A stretch of 64,000 nucleotides of DNA, from the NCBI GenBank assembly GCA_963816955.1, contig CAWFME010000005.1, forward strand, positions 1,178,001 through 1,242,000, in the 5' to 3' direction. This document shows, piece by piece, positions 40,219 to 48,621 of this stretch. The DNA comes from DATFQI01 sp963816955 (GTDB lineage: Bacteria > Actinomycetota > Thermoleophilia > Solirubrobacterales > Solirubrobacteraceae). The position numbers and the translations under genes were made by a program. The notes beneath the pieces are model-generated. The model saw nothing but the letters and a program-made list of their open reading frames with translations. It was not told the DNA's origin and searched no databases. Within the stretch, counting starts at the first letter, position 1. The number at the start of each line of letters is the position of its first letter.

Positions 40219-40233
40219 GCCTGGATCCAGGCT
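40218..40233. terminator. Perfect palindrome between convergent genes (copy 2)
   Basis: AGCCTGGATCCAGGCT is a perfect 16-bp palindrome that overlaps the stop codons of both convergent genes. It matches copy 1 at 4050-4065 except for one base. Confidence 0.5.
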
Positions 40234-41470
40234 AAGCCGGCGCGCCGACCTCCTTCGCCTGCCCCTCGGCTCCCTGGCCCTCGGCGAGGCCCTCGGCGCC
40301 CGGCATGCACTCCGGCCACATCGGCTCGCGCTCCGCGGCCTGCTTGGCCATCGCGCGGGCGATCACCATCCGCTGGATCTCGTTGGCGCCCTCGTAGATC
40401 TGCAGCACCTTCGCGTCGCGCATCATCCGCTCGGCCGGGAAGTCCTTCAGGTAGCCGTTGCCGCCCAGCACCTGGACCGCCTCGGTCGTGACGCGCATCG
40501 CCGCGTCGGACGCCTTCATCTTCGCCATCGCCGCCAGCTTGGTCAGCCGCGGGTCGTCCTCGTCGACCGCCGTCGCCGCCTGGAAGGTCAGCGCCCGCGC
40601 GGCGGCCACCTCGGCCTCCATGTCGGCGAGCTTGAACTGCACGCCCTGGTGGGCCAGCAGCGGCTTGCCGAACGCGTACCGGCGCGTGGCGTAGTCGAGC
40701 GCGAGGTCGATCGAGCCCTGCGCGAGCCCGACCGCCTGCGCCGCGACCGTCGGGCGGGAGCGGTCGAACGTCGCCATCGCGATCCGGAAGCCGTCGCCCT
40801 CGCGCCCGATCAGGTTCTCGGCGGGCACCTCGACGTCCTCGAAGCGCGGCGCGCCGAGCTGCCAGCCCGGCATGCCCATCGTGCGCAGCTTCTCGGAGGA
40901 GACGCCGTCGGCGTGCCCGTCCACGAGGAACGCGCTGACGCCCCTGGCGCCGTCGTCGCCCGTGCGGGCGAACACGACGTAGACGTCGCTGAGCCCCGCG
41001 TTGCCGATGAAGCGCTTGGACCCGTTGAGCACCCACGTGTCGCCGCGGCGCTCCGCGCGCGTCTCGAGCGCGCCCGGGTCCGAGCCGACGTTCGGCTCCG
41101 AGAGCGCGAACGAGCCGAGCAGCTCGCCGGTCAGCAGCCCCGGGAGCACGCGCGACTTCTGCTCCTCGCTGCCCGCGAGCAGCAGCGGCAGCGAGACGAG
41201 CTTCACGTAGGCGGCCATCAGAGAGACCGTGCCGGAGACCTTCGCGAGCTCCTCGACGTAGGCGCACCACGACACGTCGCTCTCGCAGCGCCCGCCGTCG
41301 GACTTGGGCACCGACAGCCCGAGCAGGTTGTGCTCGGCCATCACGCCGTAGAGGTCGCGCGGGTACTCGCAGCCCTCGTCGATCTCCCGCACGCGCGGCT
41401 GGATCTCCTCGCGCACGACGGCGCGGATCTCCTCCCGCAGCGCCCGCTGGTCATCCGTCAGCCGCCACAT
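40232..41470 (-). CDS. Acyl-CoA dehydrogenase
   Basis: A 412-aa acyl-CoA dehydrogenase of the short/medium-chain type. It shows LLGSFALSEPNVGSDPGALE and KRFIGNAGLSDVYVVFARTG at the FAD site, RYAFGKPLLAHQGVQFKLAD, and the C-terminal VLGGNGYLKDFPAERMMRDA with the YEGANEIQR motif, where the Glu is the catalytic base. A 35-residue acidic/Ala tail follows. Its start lies inside the 3' end of the upstream hydrolase gene (20-base overlap), indicating a shared transcript with the PHA-synthase group. Confidence 0.93.
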   Translation of the reverse strand: MWRLTDDQRALREEIRAVVREEIQPRVREIDEGCEYPRDLYGVMAEHNLLGLSVPKSDGGRCESDVSWCAYVEELAKVSGTVSLMAAYVKLVSLPLLLAGSEEQKSRVLPGLLTGELLGSFALSEPNVGSDPGALETRAERRGDTWVLNGSKRFIGNAGLSDVYVVFARTGDDGARGVSAFLVDGHADGVSSEKLRTMGMPGWQLGAPRFEDVEVPAENLIGREGDGFRIAMATFDRSRPTVAAQAVGLAQGSIDLALDYATRRYAFGKPLLAHQGVQFKLADMEAEVAAARALTFQAATAVDEDDPRLTKLAAMAKMKASDAAMRVTTEAVQVLGGNGYLKDFPAERMMRDAKVLQIYEGANEIQRMVIARAMAKQAAEREPMWPECMPGAEGLAEGQGAEGQAKEVGAPA

Positions 41471-42416
41471 GGCGATCCTTTCGTCGAAGCTTGTCGAGCG
41501 ACATCCCGGCCAGGCTCGCGCCGGCGCGGGCCGCGCCGATCGGCAGGCCGAGCGCCCGCGTGAGCGGCTCGGCCCGCGCGGCCGGGCCGGAGCGCGGCGC
41601 CCCGGCCGCGATCGGCGCGCGCCGGTCGAGCCAGCCCGTCAGCAGATCGAAGGACGCCTGCGGGCGCTCGAGCATGTAGGCGTGCCCGGCCCGCGGGACG
41701 AGGCACAGCTCGGCGTCCGGGATCCGCTCGGCGAGCAGCCGGGCGTTGGCGATCGGCGCCATCGCGTCGCGCTCGCCGTGCATGACCAGCGTCGGCGCCT
41801 GGATGCAGTGCAGCCGCGCGGTCGTGTCGTGGTAGACGGACGCCCACCAGTGCGCCCACACGCCCTGCGGCGTCGCGCGGTGGCGCCCGAAGCGGCGCAG
41901 CAGCTCGCGCGCGCGCTCGGGCTCGGTGCGGCGGAACTCGTCCGAGAAGACCCACTCGCCCAGCCACGAGCGCTCCCCGTCGCGCCAACCGCCGGCCGCG
42001 GCGCCGCCGAGCGCCCCCAGCTCGCGCAGCGTCGGCCGCGCCGCGCGCGGGCCGCCCGGGGTGGTGCCGCCGAGCACCAGCCCGCGCACCCGTTCCGGGA
42101 AGCGCAGCGCCAGCTCCTGGGCGATCATCCCGCCCATCGAGAGCCCGTAGACGTGCGCACTCTCCACGCCCAGCTCGCGCAGCAGCCCCGCCGCGTCCGC
42201 CGCCAGCTCCGCCATCGAGGTCGGCCGCAGCGGCGCGCCCGAGCGGCCCGAGCCCCGGTTGTCGTAGGTGATCGTGTCGAAGCGCCCGCCATAGAGATCG
42301 AGCACGGGCTCGAACACCGCCGAGCTGATCGTGAAGCCGGTGATCAGCAGCAGCGGCTCGCCGGCCCCGCTGCGCTCATAGTGCAGCTGGACGCCGTTGA
42401 CCCGGGCGCGCGGCAC
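41451..42416 (-). CDS. Alpha/beta-fold hydrolase
   Basis: A 321-aa hydrolase with the nucleophile elbow VYGLSMGGMIAQELAL, DNRGSGRSGAP before it, the acid residue in MHGERDAMAPIANA and the His in VPRAGHAYMLERP. The length and motifs fit esterases or 3-oxoadipate enol-lactonase-like proteins. It sits four bases after the PHA synthase gene and overlaps the dehydrogenase gene, so an acyl or PHA-related substrate is plausible. A 50-residue Ala-rich C-terminal extension is unusual. Confidence 0.83.
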   Translation of the reverse strand: MPRARVNGVQLHYERSGAGEPLLLITGFTISSAVFEPVLDLYGGRFDTITYDNRGSGRSGAPLRPTSMAELAADAAGLLRELGVESAHVYGLSMGGMIAQELALRFPERVRGLVLGGTTPGGPRAARPTLRELGALGGAAAGGWRDGERSWLGEWVFSDEFRRTEPERARELLRRFGRHRATPQGVWAHWWASVYHDTTARLHCIQAPTLVMHGERDAMAPIANARLLAERIPDAELCLVPRAGHAYMLERPQASFDLLTGWLDRRAPIAAGAPRSGPAARAEPLTRALGLPIGAARAGASLAGMSLDKLRRKDRHVAADG

Positions 42417-42420
42417 GCGG

Positions 42421-44124
42421 CTACTCCTTGACGTAGCTGCCCGGCGCTTCGCCCAGCGGGCGATGGCCCTTGCCGCCGAGCTGCTTGCGCGCCGTGCGCT
42501 TCTCGCCGGAGCGCTCGCCCAGCCAGGCCGTCCAGTCGTCCCACCAGGAGCCCGGCGTCTGCGTGGCGCTCTTCAGCCACGCCTCCGGCTCCTCCGGCAG
42601 CTCGTCGTTGACGCGGAAGCTCGCCTTCTCGTTGCCCGGCGGGTTGACCAGCGCGGCGATGTGCCCGCTCGTGGAGAGCACGAAGCGCGGCGGCGCGCCG
42701 AGCAGGTTCACGGTCCGGTAGGCGTTCTGCCAGGGCGTGATGTGGTCTGCGATGCCCGCGACGACGTAGGTGTCGACGGTGATCTTCGAGAGGTCGACCT
42801 TCGTCCCGAGCACCGTCGCGGCGCCCGGCTTCGTGAGCGAGTTGTCGAGCGCCAGCTCCAGGAAGTCCCGGTGCAGGCCCGCGGGCAGGTTCGTGGCGTC
42901 GGCGTTCCAGAACAGGATGTCGAAGGCCGGCGGCTTCTTGCCCATCAGGTAGTTGGAGACCCAGTAGTTCCAGATCAGGTCGTTGGGGCGCAGCCACGCG
43001 AACACGCCCGCGAGCGAGCGGCCGCTCAGGTACCCCTTGCGCGCGGACTCCGCCGTCGCCGCCATCGCCGTGTTGGCGCCCATGAAGGCGCCCGTGGTGC
43101 CGGCGTTGTGCTGGTCGAGCACGGTGACGCCGAGCGTGAGCCCGGCGATCCGGTCCTGCTCGCCGTTGGCGGCGAGGTGTGCGACGACCGTGGAGAGCAC
43201 GATGCCGCCCGCGCACAGGCCCATCACGTGCGTCGAGCCGGCGCCCGTGATCTCCTCGACGGCGTCGAGCGCCTCGAGCACGGCGCCCGCGTAGGTGTCG
43301 AGGTCCCAGTCGGCGTGGCGCTCGGTCGGGTTGCGCCAGGAGATCGCGAACACCTGCTGGCCGGCCTTGACCGCGTGCTCCATCATGCTGCGGCCCGGCG
43401 CGAGGTCGGCGATGTAGTACTTGTTGATCATCGGAGGCGTCAGCAGCAGCGGCCGCTCGCGCACCTTCGAGGTCTGCGGCTTGTACTGGATGAGCTCGAA
43501 CACCGGCGAGCGCAGCACGACCGCGCCGGGCGTGACCGCGATGTCCTCCCCGACCGTGAACGCCGACGTGTCGACCATCGACGGGATTCGCGGCGGCTTG
43601 GACATGTCGCGCGCGAAGTTGGCCGCGCCGCGGGCGAAGCTGCGCCCGCCCGTGTCGAGCGCCGCCTTGAGCACCGCGGGATTGGTCAGCGGCGCGTTGG
43701 AGGGCGCGAGCGCGTCGAGCACGTTCTCGGCCGCGAAGCGGACCTGGCGCTCGCTGCGCCAGTCCAGCCCGGCGTCCTCGATCAGGCCGTCGACCGCCTG
43801 CCCCGCGGCGAGATAGCTCTGGAGCAGCCGCTTGAAGGCCGGGTTGCCGCTCCAGGCGTCGTCCTTGAAGCGGCGGTCGCCCTTCGCCGGCGCGAGCTCC
43901 GAGCGCCCGATCCCGACCTTCGCCAGCTCCGCGGCGAGCTGCGCGCCGCGGGTGATGACGGTGTCGGGCCGCGTGCCCAGCCTGGCGGCGAGCTTGACCG
44001 CCGCACGGCCGGGCAGCAGCCGGCGCAGCGGCCCGCGCGTCGCGTCGGTGAGCATCGTGTCCAGGCCGGAGGAGGCCGCGCCCTTCGGCGCGGCCTTGCT
44101 CGGAGCCTCGGTCGTCGCCGCCAT
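42421..44124 (-). CDS. phaC: Poly(3-hydroxyalkanoate) synthase
   Basis: A 567-aa PHA synthase that polymerises hydroxyacyl-CoA into storage granules. The lipase-like box with the catalytic Cys is VMGLCAGGIVLST (GxCxGG), the Asp lies in VVAGIADHITPWQNAY and the His in STSGHIAALVNPP. The N-terminal region (KRLLQSYLAAGQAVDGLIED) and PPMINKYYIADLAPGRSMM are typical class I/II features. No PhaE/PhaR partner is visible, consistent with class I/II. It is read from the acyl-CoA ligase towards two beta-oxidation enzymes, so this cluster links fatty acid activation with polymer formation. Confidence 0.93.
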   Translation of the reverse strand: MAATTEAPSKAAPKGAASSGLDTMLTDATRGPLRRLLPGRAAVKLAARLGTRPDTVITRGAQLAAELAKVGIGRSELAPAKGDRRFKDDAWSGNPAFKRLLQSYLAAGQAVDGLIEDAGLDWRSERQVRFAAENVLDALAPSNAPLTNPAVLKAALDTGGRSFARGAANFARDMSKPPRIPSMVDTSAFTVGEDIAVTPGAVVLRSPVFELIQYKPQTSKVRERPLLLTPPMINKYYIADLAPGRSMMEHAVKAGQQVFAISWRNPTERHADWDLDTYAGAVLEALDAVEEITGAGSTHVMGLCAGGIVLSTVVAHLAANGEQDRIAGLTLGVTVLDQHNAGTTGAFMGANTAMAATAESARKGYLSGRSLAGVFAWLRPNDLIWNYWVSNYLMGKKPPAFDILFWNADATNLPAGLHRDFLELALDNSLTKPGAATVLGTKVDLSKITVDTYVVAGIADHITPWQNAYRTVNLLGAPPRFVLSTSGHIAALVNPPGNEKASFRVNDELPEEPEAWLKSATQTPGSWWDDWTAWLGERSGEKRTARKQLGGKGHRPLGEAPGSYVKE

Positions 44125-44127
44125 GGC

Positions 44128-45645
44128 TTAGCCCGCGACCTCCGAGGGGACCTCGATCTCGCGCTTGAGGATCTTGCCCGTCGGGCCCTTGGGCAGCTCG
44201 TCGGGGAACCAGATCTTGCGCGGGTACTTGTAGTTGGCGACGCGCTCCTTGACGTAGTCGCGCAGCTCGTCGGCGTCGACGTCCTCGCCCTCCTTGAGCA
44301 CGACCGCGGCGCCGACCTCCTCGCCCTTGGAGTCGTCGGGGACGCCGACGACGGCCGCCTCGGAGACGGCCGGGTGCTCGTAGAGCACCTCCTCGATCTC
44401 GCGCGGGTAGACGTTGTAGCCGCCGCGGATGATCATGTCCTTCTTGCGGTCGACGATGAAGAAGTAGCCGTCGTCGTCCATGTAGGCCATGTCGCCCGAG
44501 CGGAACCAGCCGTCGTCGTCGAGGACCTCCTTGGTGGCGTCCTCGTTGCCCCAGTAGCCCTTCATGATGTTGTGGCCCTTGATGGCGATCTCGCCGACGG
44601 CCTCCTCGCCGGTGCCCTCGACGTCCTTGCCCTCGTCGTCGACCAGCTTCATCTCGACGCCCTCGATCGGCGTGCCGATCGAGCCGGGCTTGCGCTCCTG
44701 GCCGGGCTGGTTGAAGGACGCGACGGGCGACGTCTCGCTGAGGCCGTAGCCCTCGAGCACCTCGCAGCCGAACGCCTCCTCGAACTCCTTCATGACCTCG
44801 ACGGGCATCGCCGCGCCGCCGGACATGCACGCGCGCAGGGAGGACACGTCGGCGTCCTCGCGCGCGTCGCAGTTGAGCATCGCGTGGTACATCGTCGGAA
44901 CGCCCTGGAACACCGTGACCTTGTCGCGCTCGATGATCTCGAGCGCCTTCGCGGGGTCGAAGCGCGGGATCATCGACAGGCACGCGCCGACGGAGACCGC
45001 GCCGTTGAGGCCGCAGGTCTGCCCGAAGGAGTGGAACAGCGGCAGCGCGCCGAGCAGGACGTCCTCCTCGGTGGCCTGGGCGAGCGTGCGCGCGGCGAGC
45101 TCGCAGTTCTTGCGCAGGTTGGCGTGCGTGAGCTCGGCGCCCTTCGGCGTGCCGGTCGTGCCGGAGGTGTAGAGCAGGACGGCGGTGTCGTCGTCGTCGC
45201 GCTCGGCGACGTCGGTGTCCGGGTCGAAGCCGGCGACGAGCTCCTCGAACTCGCCGGGCTTGACGAGGATGAGCTCCGCGCCGCCCTCCTCGGCGCCCTG
45301 GCCGGCGGCCTCCTCGAAGTCGCCCCAGGCGAACAGCAGCTTCGTGCCGGGATCCTCGACGTAGAACTTCACCTCGCGGCCCTTGAGCAGCGGGTTCATC
45401 GGCACCACGACGCCGCCCGCGCGCAGGATGCCGTAGTAGACGACGGCGAAGTACGGGACGTTGGGCAGCATGATGCCGACCCGGTCGCCGGGCTCGATGC
45501 CCTTCTCCCGCAGCATCGCCGCGACACGCGCGGAGCCCTCGTCGAGCTGTGCGTAGGTGACGACCGTGTCGTCGAGCTTGATGGCCGGCCGATCGCCGTG
45601 CTCGGCGCTCGTCTCGGTCAGGATCCCTGCCAGATTGCTGCTCAT
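44128..45645 (-). CDS. Long-chain fatty acid--CoA ligase-like AMP-binding enzyme
   Basis: A 505-aa adenylate-forming enzyme of the acyl-CoA synthetase family. The P-loop is VLLYTSGTTGTPKGAELTH, with A5 GYGLSETSPVASFN, A7/A8 GWFRSGDMAYMDDDGYFFIV and RKKDMIIRGGYNVYPREIEE, and the catalytic Lys in PKGPTGKILKR. It begins MSSNLAGILTETSAEHGDRP at 45645, with AGGAG upstream; the longer frame from 45684 has no such site. It activates a fatty acid for the neighbouring dehydrogenases and PHA synthase. Chain length is not predictable. Confidence 0.92.
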   Translation of the reverse strand: MSSNLAGILTETSAEHGDRPAIKLDDTVVTYAQLDEGSARVAAMLREKGIEPGDRVGIMLPNVPYFAVVYYGILRAGGVVVPMNPLLKGREVKFYVEDPGTKLLFAWGDFEEAAGQGAEEGGAELILVKPGEFEELVAGFDPDTDVAERDDDDTAVLLYTSGTTGTPKGAELTHANLRKNCELAARTLAQATEEDVLLGALPLFHSFGQTCGLNGAVSVGACLSMIPRFDPAKALEIIERDKVTVFQGVPTMYHAMLNCDAREDADVSSLRACMSGGAAMPVEVMKEFEEAFGCEVLEGYGLSETSPVASFNQPGQERKPGSIGTPIEGVEMKLVDDEGKDVEGTGEEAVGEIAIKGHNIMKGYWGNEDATKEVLDDDGWFRSGDMAYMDDDGYFFIVDRKKDMIIRGGYNVYPREIEEVLYEHPAVSEAAVVGVPDDSKGEEVGAAVVLKEGEDVDADELRDYVKERVANYKYPRKIWFPDELPKGPTGKILKREIEVPSEVAG

Positions 45646-45795
45646 TCGGTGACCGCTCCTCCAGGTAGGTCCAGTACTGGGCACTACCCGGATGCAGCGG
45701 CGACACCGAGGCGACGTCAGGGCCCGGACGCCCCTTTAGGGTCGGTTGAACTCGCGCGCCTGTCGCTCGTACATCCGCCGGCGATCAGCGCGATG
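45646..45795. other. Intergenic region with a short palindrome
   Basis: This 150-bp gap lies upstream of the acyl-CoA ligase and downstream of the AAA+ ATPase gene. It contains the perfect 10-bp palindrome CCAGTACTGG (45671-45680), 26 bases from the ligase start, which could be a regulator site. I see no tRNA or other RNA gene. Confidence 0.35.
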
Positions 45796-47781
45796 TCAGC
45801 CCGCGCCGTTGCGCGGCGTGCCGCCGGGCGTGCGGATCAGCTCGTGGAACTGCTCGAAGTCGGCCTCGAGCGTCAGGCGGCCCTGCTTGCCGTACTCGAG
45901 CGCGACGGCCCGGACGAGGTGGCGCATCCCGATCACGCCGTCGTCGTCGGCCGCCTGGAAGGCCGCCGACAGCGAGCAGTTGCGGATCGAGCCGCCGGAG
46001 AGCTTGAACTGCGTCGCCAGGAAGTCGATGTCGAGGTCGTCGGCGAGCGGCGCCTCCTCGGGCAGCAGCAGCTTCCAGATCCGCTTGCGGTCCTCGACCT
46101 CCGGGAACGGGAAGTCGATCACGAAGTCCAGCCGGCGCACGAACGCGTCGTCGATGTTGCGCCGGTAGTTCGTCGCGAGGATGACGGCGCCCGCGTAGCC
46201 CTCCATCTTCTGCAGCAGGTACGCGACCTCGATGTTCGCGTAGCGGTCGTGGGAGTCCGAGATCTCCGAGCGCTTGCCGAACAGCGCGTCGGCCTCGTCG
46301 AAGAACAGGATCGCGTTGGAGCCGTCCGCGGCGCCGAAGATGCGGTCGAGGTTCTTCTCGGTCTCCCCGATGTACTTGCTCACGATCGTCGCGAGGTCGA
46401 CGCGGAAGATCTCCAGCCCGAGCTCGGCGGCGAGCACCTGCGCGGCCATCGTCTTGCCGGTGCCGGACTCGCCGGCGAACAGGACCTTCAGGCCCTGGGT
46501 GCGGGCGACGGAGCGCTCGTAGCCCCAGTCGGAAAGCACCCGGTCGCGGTGGCGCAGGTACGCCGAGATCGACTGCAGCAGGTCGAGCTGGCGCTCGGGC
46601 ACCACGAGGTCCTCCCAGAGGTAGCCGGGCGGGAGCCGCGAGGCGAGCTCGCCGAGCCGGGAGGAGGACGCCTGGCGCGAGCCGAGGTCGAGGTCGGCGT
46701 GGGTGGCGCGCTCGTCGCCGCGCGCGCTCGCAGAGAGCCGCGCCACCTCGGCCGCCTCGACGATCTGGCCCATCGAGAGGCGGAACTTGGCCGCCACGTC
46801 GCGCGTGTCCTCGACGCCGGTGAGGTCCGTCCACGCCTGCTGGCGCTCGGCGTAGGTCGGCGGCGGGGCCTCCACGAGCAGCACGGTGCGGTCCCCGAGC
46901 GCGAGCGCGGCGCCGCGCGACGGCGCGGCGACCACCACCCGCTCCGTGCGCTCGTCGAGCGCCCGCAGCAGCCGCGCGCGCTCGCCCGGGTCGAGCTCCT
47001 CGAGTCCCTCGAAGACGATCGGCCGGCCTTCGAGCGCGGAGATCAGCGCCGCGTCGGCCATCACGTCGCGCTGCTCCATGTCGCGCACGTGCGCGACGAC
47101 CAGCGGCCGCCCGTAGGCCTTGGCGAACAGCGCCATGGCGTCGGGCCCGCACAGCACCACGGCCAGGTCGCTCGGGCGCGACAGGATCTTGGCGACGGAG
47201 GCGACGTGGTCGTGGCGGCCCGGGTCGTGGGCGGGGACGGCGACGAGCCGCAGCCGGGTCGGCGTCGGCAGCTCGTCCAGGCGCGCGCCGAGCAGGTGGG
47301 CGGCGAGCCGGTCGGCCACCTTCAGAGGCCGCTCCGCCAGCGGGGTCTGCGCGTCGCCGAGCAGCTTGACCGCGCCCAGCCGCCGCAGCGGGCGGTCGAC
47401 GTCGAAGCAGCTCATCACGTCCGCGGCGGTCACGCCCTCGCTCTCGAGCAGGTGCCCGACCAGGCGAGCGCTCGGCAGCTTGCGCGTGACGTCGTCCTGC
47501 AGGTACGCGAACAGCCGCCCGAAGCGCGGGTTGAGCTCGGGCGCGGCGCACGTGGCGAGCACGGCGGCGTCGAGCAGGTCCAGACCGAGCGCGGCGACCA
47601 CGGCCGCCAGCCGGTCGTCGGCGCCCGACGCGGACTCCCCGCGCGTGAGCTGCAGCGCGGTCTCGTCGGAGATGTAGAGGCCGCGGAAGGGGTCGGCCGG
47701 GTTGGGGTCGTTGGACGCGACCCGCTGGACCGCGGCCATCACGCGGCGGTCGACGAAGTCGAAGCCGACCGTCTGGGTCAT
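45796..47781 (-). CDS. AAA+ ATPase of the contractile injection system (Pvc15/Afp15-like)
   Basis: A 661-aa ATPase. The N-terminal 400 residues carry a winged-helix region and a degenerate nucleotide-binding fold (LAVVLCGPDAMALFAKAYG). The C-terminal AAA domain has Walker A LFAGESGTGKTMAAQVLAAE, Walker B AILFFDEADALFG, sensor 1 VILATNYRRNIDDAFVRRLD with the Arg fingers, and the sensor 2 region GGSIRNCSLSAAFQAADDDG. CIS clusters nearly always contain this ATPase, which is thought to help assembly or effector loading. It follows the eCIS-core gene by 11 bases but lies 11 kb from the structural operon. Confidence 0.88.
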   Translation of the reverse strand: MTQTVGFDFVDRRVMAAVQRVASNDPNPADPFRGLYISDETALQLTRGESASGADDRLAAVVAALGLDLLDAAVLATCAAPELNPRFGRLFAYLQDDVTRKLPSARLVGHLLESEGVTAADVMSCFDVDRPLRRLGAVKLLGDAQTPLAERPLKVADRLAAHLLGARLDELPTPTRLRLVAVPAHDPGRHDHVASVAKILSRPSDLAVVLCGPDAMALFAKAYGRPLVVAHVRDMEQRDVMADAALISALEGRPIVFEGLEELDPGERARLLRALDERTERVVVAAPSRGAALALGDRTVLLVEAPPPTYAERQQAWTDLTGVEDTRDVAAKFRLSMGQIVEAAEVARLSASARGDERATHADLDLGSRQASSSRLGELASRLPPGYLWEDLVVPERQLDLLQSISAYLRHRDRVLSDWGYERSVARTQGLKVLFAGESGTGKTMAAQVLAAELGLEIFRVDLATIVSKYIGETEKNLDRIFGAADGSNAILFFDEADALFGKRSEISDSHDRYANIEVAYLLQKMEGYAGAVILATNYRRNIDDAFVRRLDFVIDFPFPEVEDRKRIWKLLLPEEAPLADDLDIDFLATQFKLSGGSIRNCSLSAAFQAADDDGVIGMRHLVRAVALEYGKQGRLTLEADFEQFHELIRTPGGTPRNGAG

Positions 47782-47792
47782 CTCACGAACAC

Positions 47793-48341
47793 TCAGGCCA
47801 GGGAGTCGGCGACGGAATCGGCCTCGTTCTCGAGGGCGTCACCGGGGTTGGAGACCGTCAGCGGGCCGCTGTTGGTCGCCCCGCGCTGCTGCACCACGTG
47901 GGCGAGCTCGTGGGCGATCAGCCGGTCGCCGTCGGCCGAGCCGGGGTTGTACTCACCCTTGGCGAAGTACACGTCCGTGCCGGTCGCGAACGCCTTCGCG
48001 GACACGGAGCGGTTGAGCTGGTCGGCCTTGTCGTCGGTGTGCACCGTGACGTCGCCGAGCGGGCCGAGCTCGCCCTCGAAGCGGTCGCGCAGCCCGGCGT
48101 CGAGGCTCGAGCCGCTCCCGCGCGAGGAGTCGATCGTGCCCTGCACCTCGGGGTGCACCTGGCCCGACGGCATGATGCCCGCGCCCTCGCGGGCGAGCGT
48201 GTTGCCGAACGCGTGGTTGCCCACGTCGGAGGCGAGCTGGTGCAGCGGCTGCTCGCGCTCGCGCTCGACGGGGTCGGGCGGCTCGATCCGGTGGCCCTGC
48301 TCGAGCTCGTGGTCCTTCTCGTGCTGGGCGCTCCAGCTCAC
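47793..48341 (-). CDS. Stand-alone eCIS-core (DUF4157) protein
   Basis: A 182-aa protein carrying the DUF4157 eCIS-core domain, DAGLRDRFEGELGPLGDVTV, AFATGTDVYFAKGEYNPGSA and the zinc-site motif RLIAHELAHVVQQRG. In other CIS this domain marks cargo proteins. Here nothing follows it except a 25-residue acidic tail (ALENEADSVADSLA), so no toxin domain is present. GTG 48341 is chosen because TAAGCT (48349-48354) lies seven bases upstream; the frame otherwise runs back into repeat element B. Its operon partner is the Pvc15-like ATPase. Confidence 0.85.
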   Translation of the reverse strand: MSWSAQHEKDHELEQGHRIEPPDPVEREREQPLHQLASDVGNHAFGNTLAREGAGIMPSGQVHPEVQGTIDSSRGSGSSLDAGLRDRFEGELGPLGDVTVHTDDKADQLNRSVSAKAFATGTDVYFAKGEYNPGSADGDRLIAHELAHVVQQRGATNSGPLTVSNPGDALENEADSVADSLA

Positions 48342-48407
48342 GCTTGCGAGCTTACGCGTGGTTGGTCGTCGCCCGCAAGGGCCGGACGTGCAGCCGGACG
48401 GGACGAA

Positions 48408-48585
48408 CGTCAACCGCGGCTGGGTAGGGAGGGTGGAGGAGCGCCCCGGCGCCCGGCTTGCATCGAGCGTGCAGTTGTTCACGCATAGACAGACAAACTG
48501 CACGCTCGCGTCGAATCGGGCCGCGCGGCGGCCGGGATCAGGCGGAGCGGGTGGCCCCCTCGCTTCCCTACCCAGCCGCAGTTGG
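48408..48585. repeat. Nested inverted-repeat element B
   Basis: Outer arms: CGTCAACCGCGGCTGGGTAG (from 48408, continuing GGAG) and its near reverse complement at 48563-48585. Inner hairpin: CGAGCGTGCAGTT (48464-48476) pairs with AACTGCACGCTCG (48496-48508) over a 19-base loop. Outer arms match element A; inner stems differ in sequence except for a shared TTGTTCA. It fills the gap between the eCIS-core gene and a membrane protein gene. Confidence 0.75.
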
Positions 48586-48621
48586 CCGGCGGCGCAGCCC
48601 GCGGCGTAGTCTTACCGGCAG

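Noticed and set aside
45646..45795. Possible tRNA in the gap between acyl-CoA ligase and AAA+ ATPase genes
   Set aside because: No cloverleaf, TTCGA-type T-loop or CCA-end arrangement could be found on either strand.
42397..48609. Very long plus-strand open frame of 2,070 codons
   Set aside because: It is antisense to phaC, the acyl-CoA ligase, the AAA+ ATPase and the eCIS-core gene, all with clear motifs. The product is Arg/Ala/His low complexity, the usual shadow of GC-rich genes.
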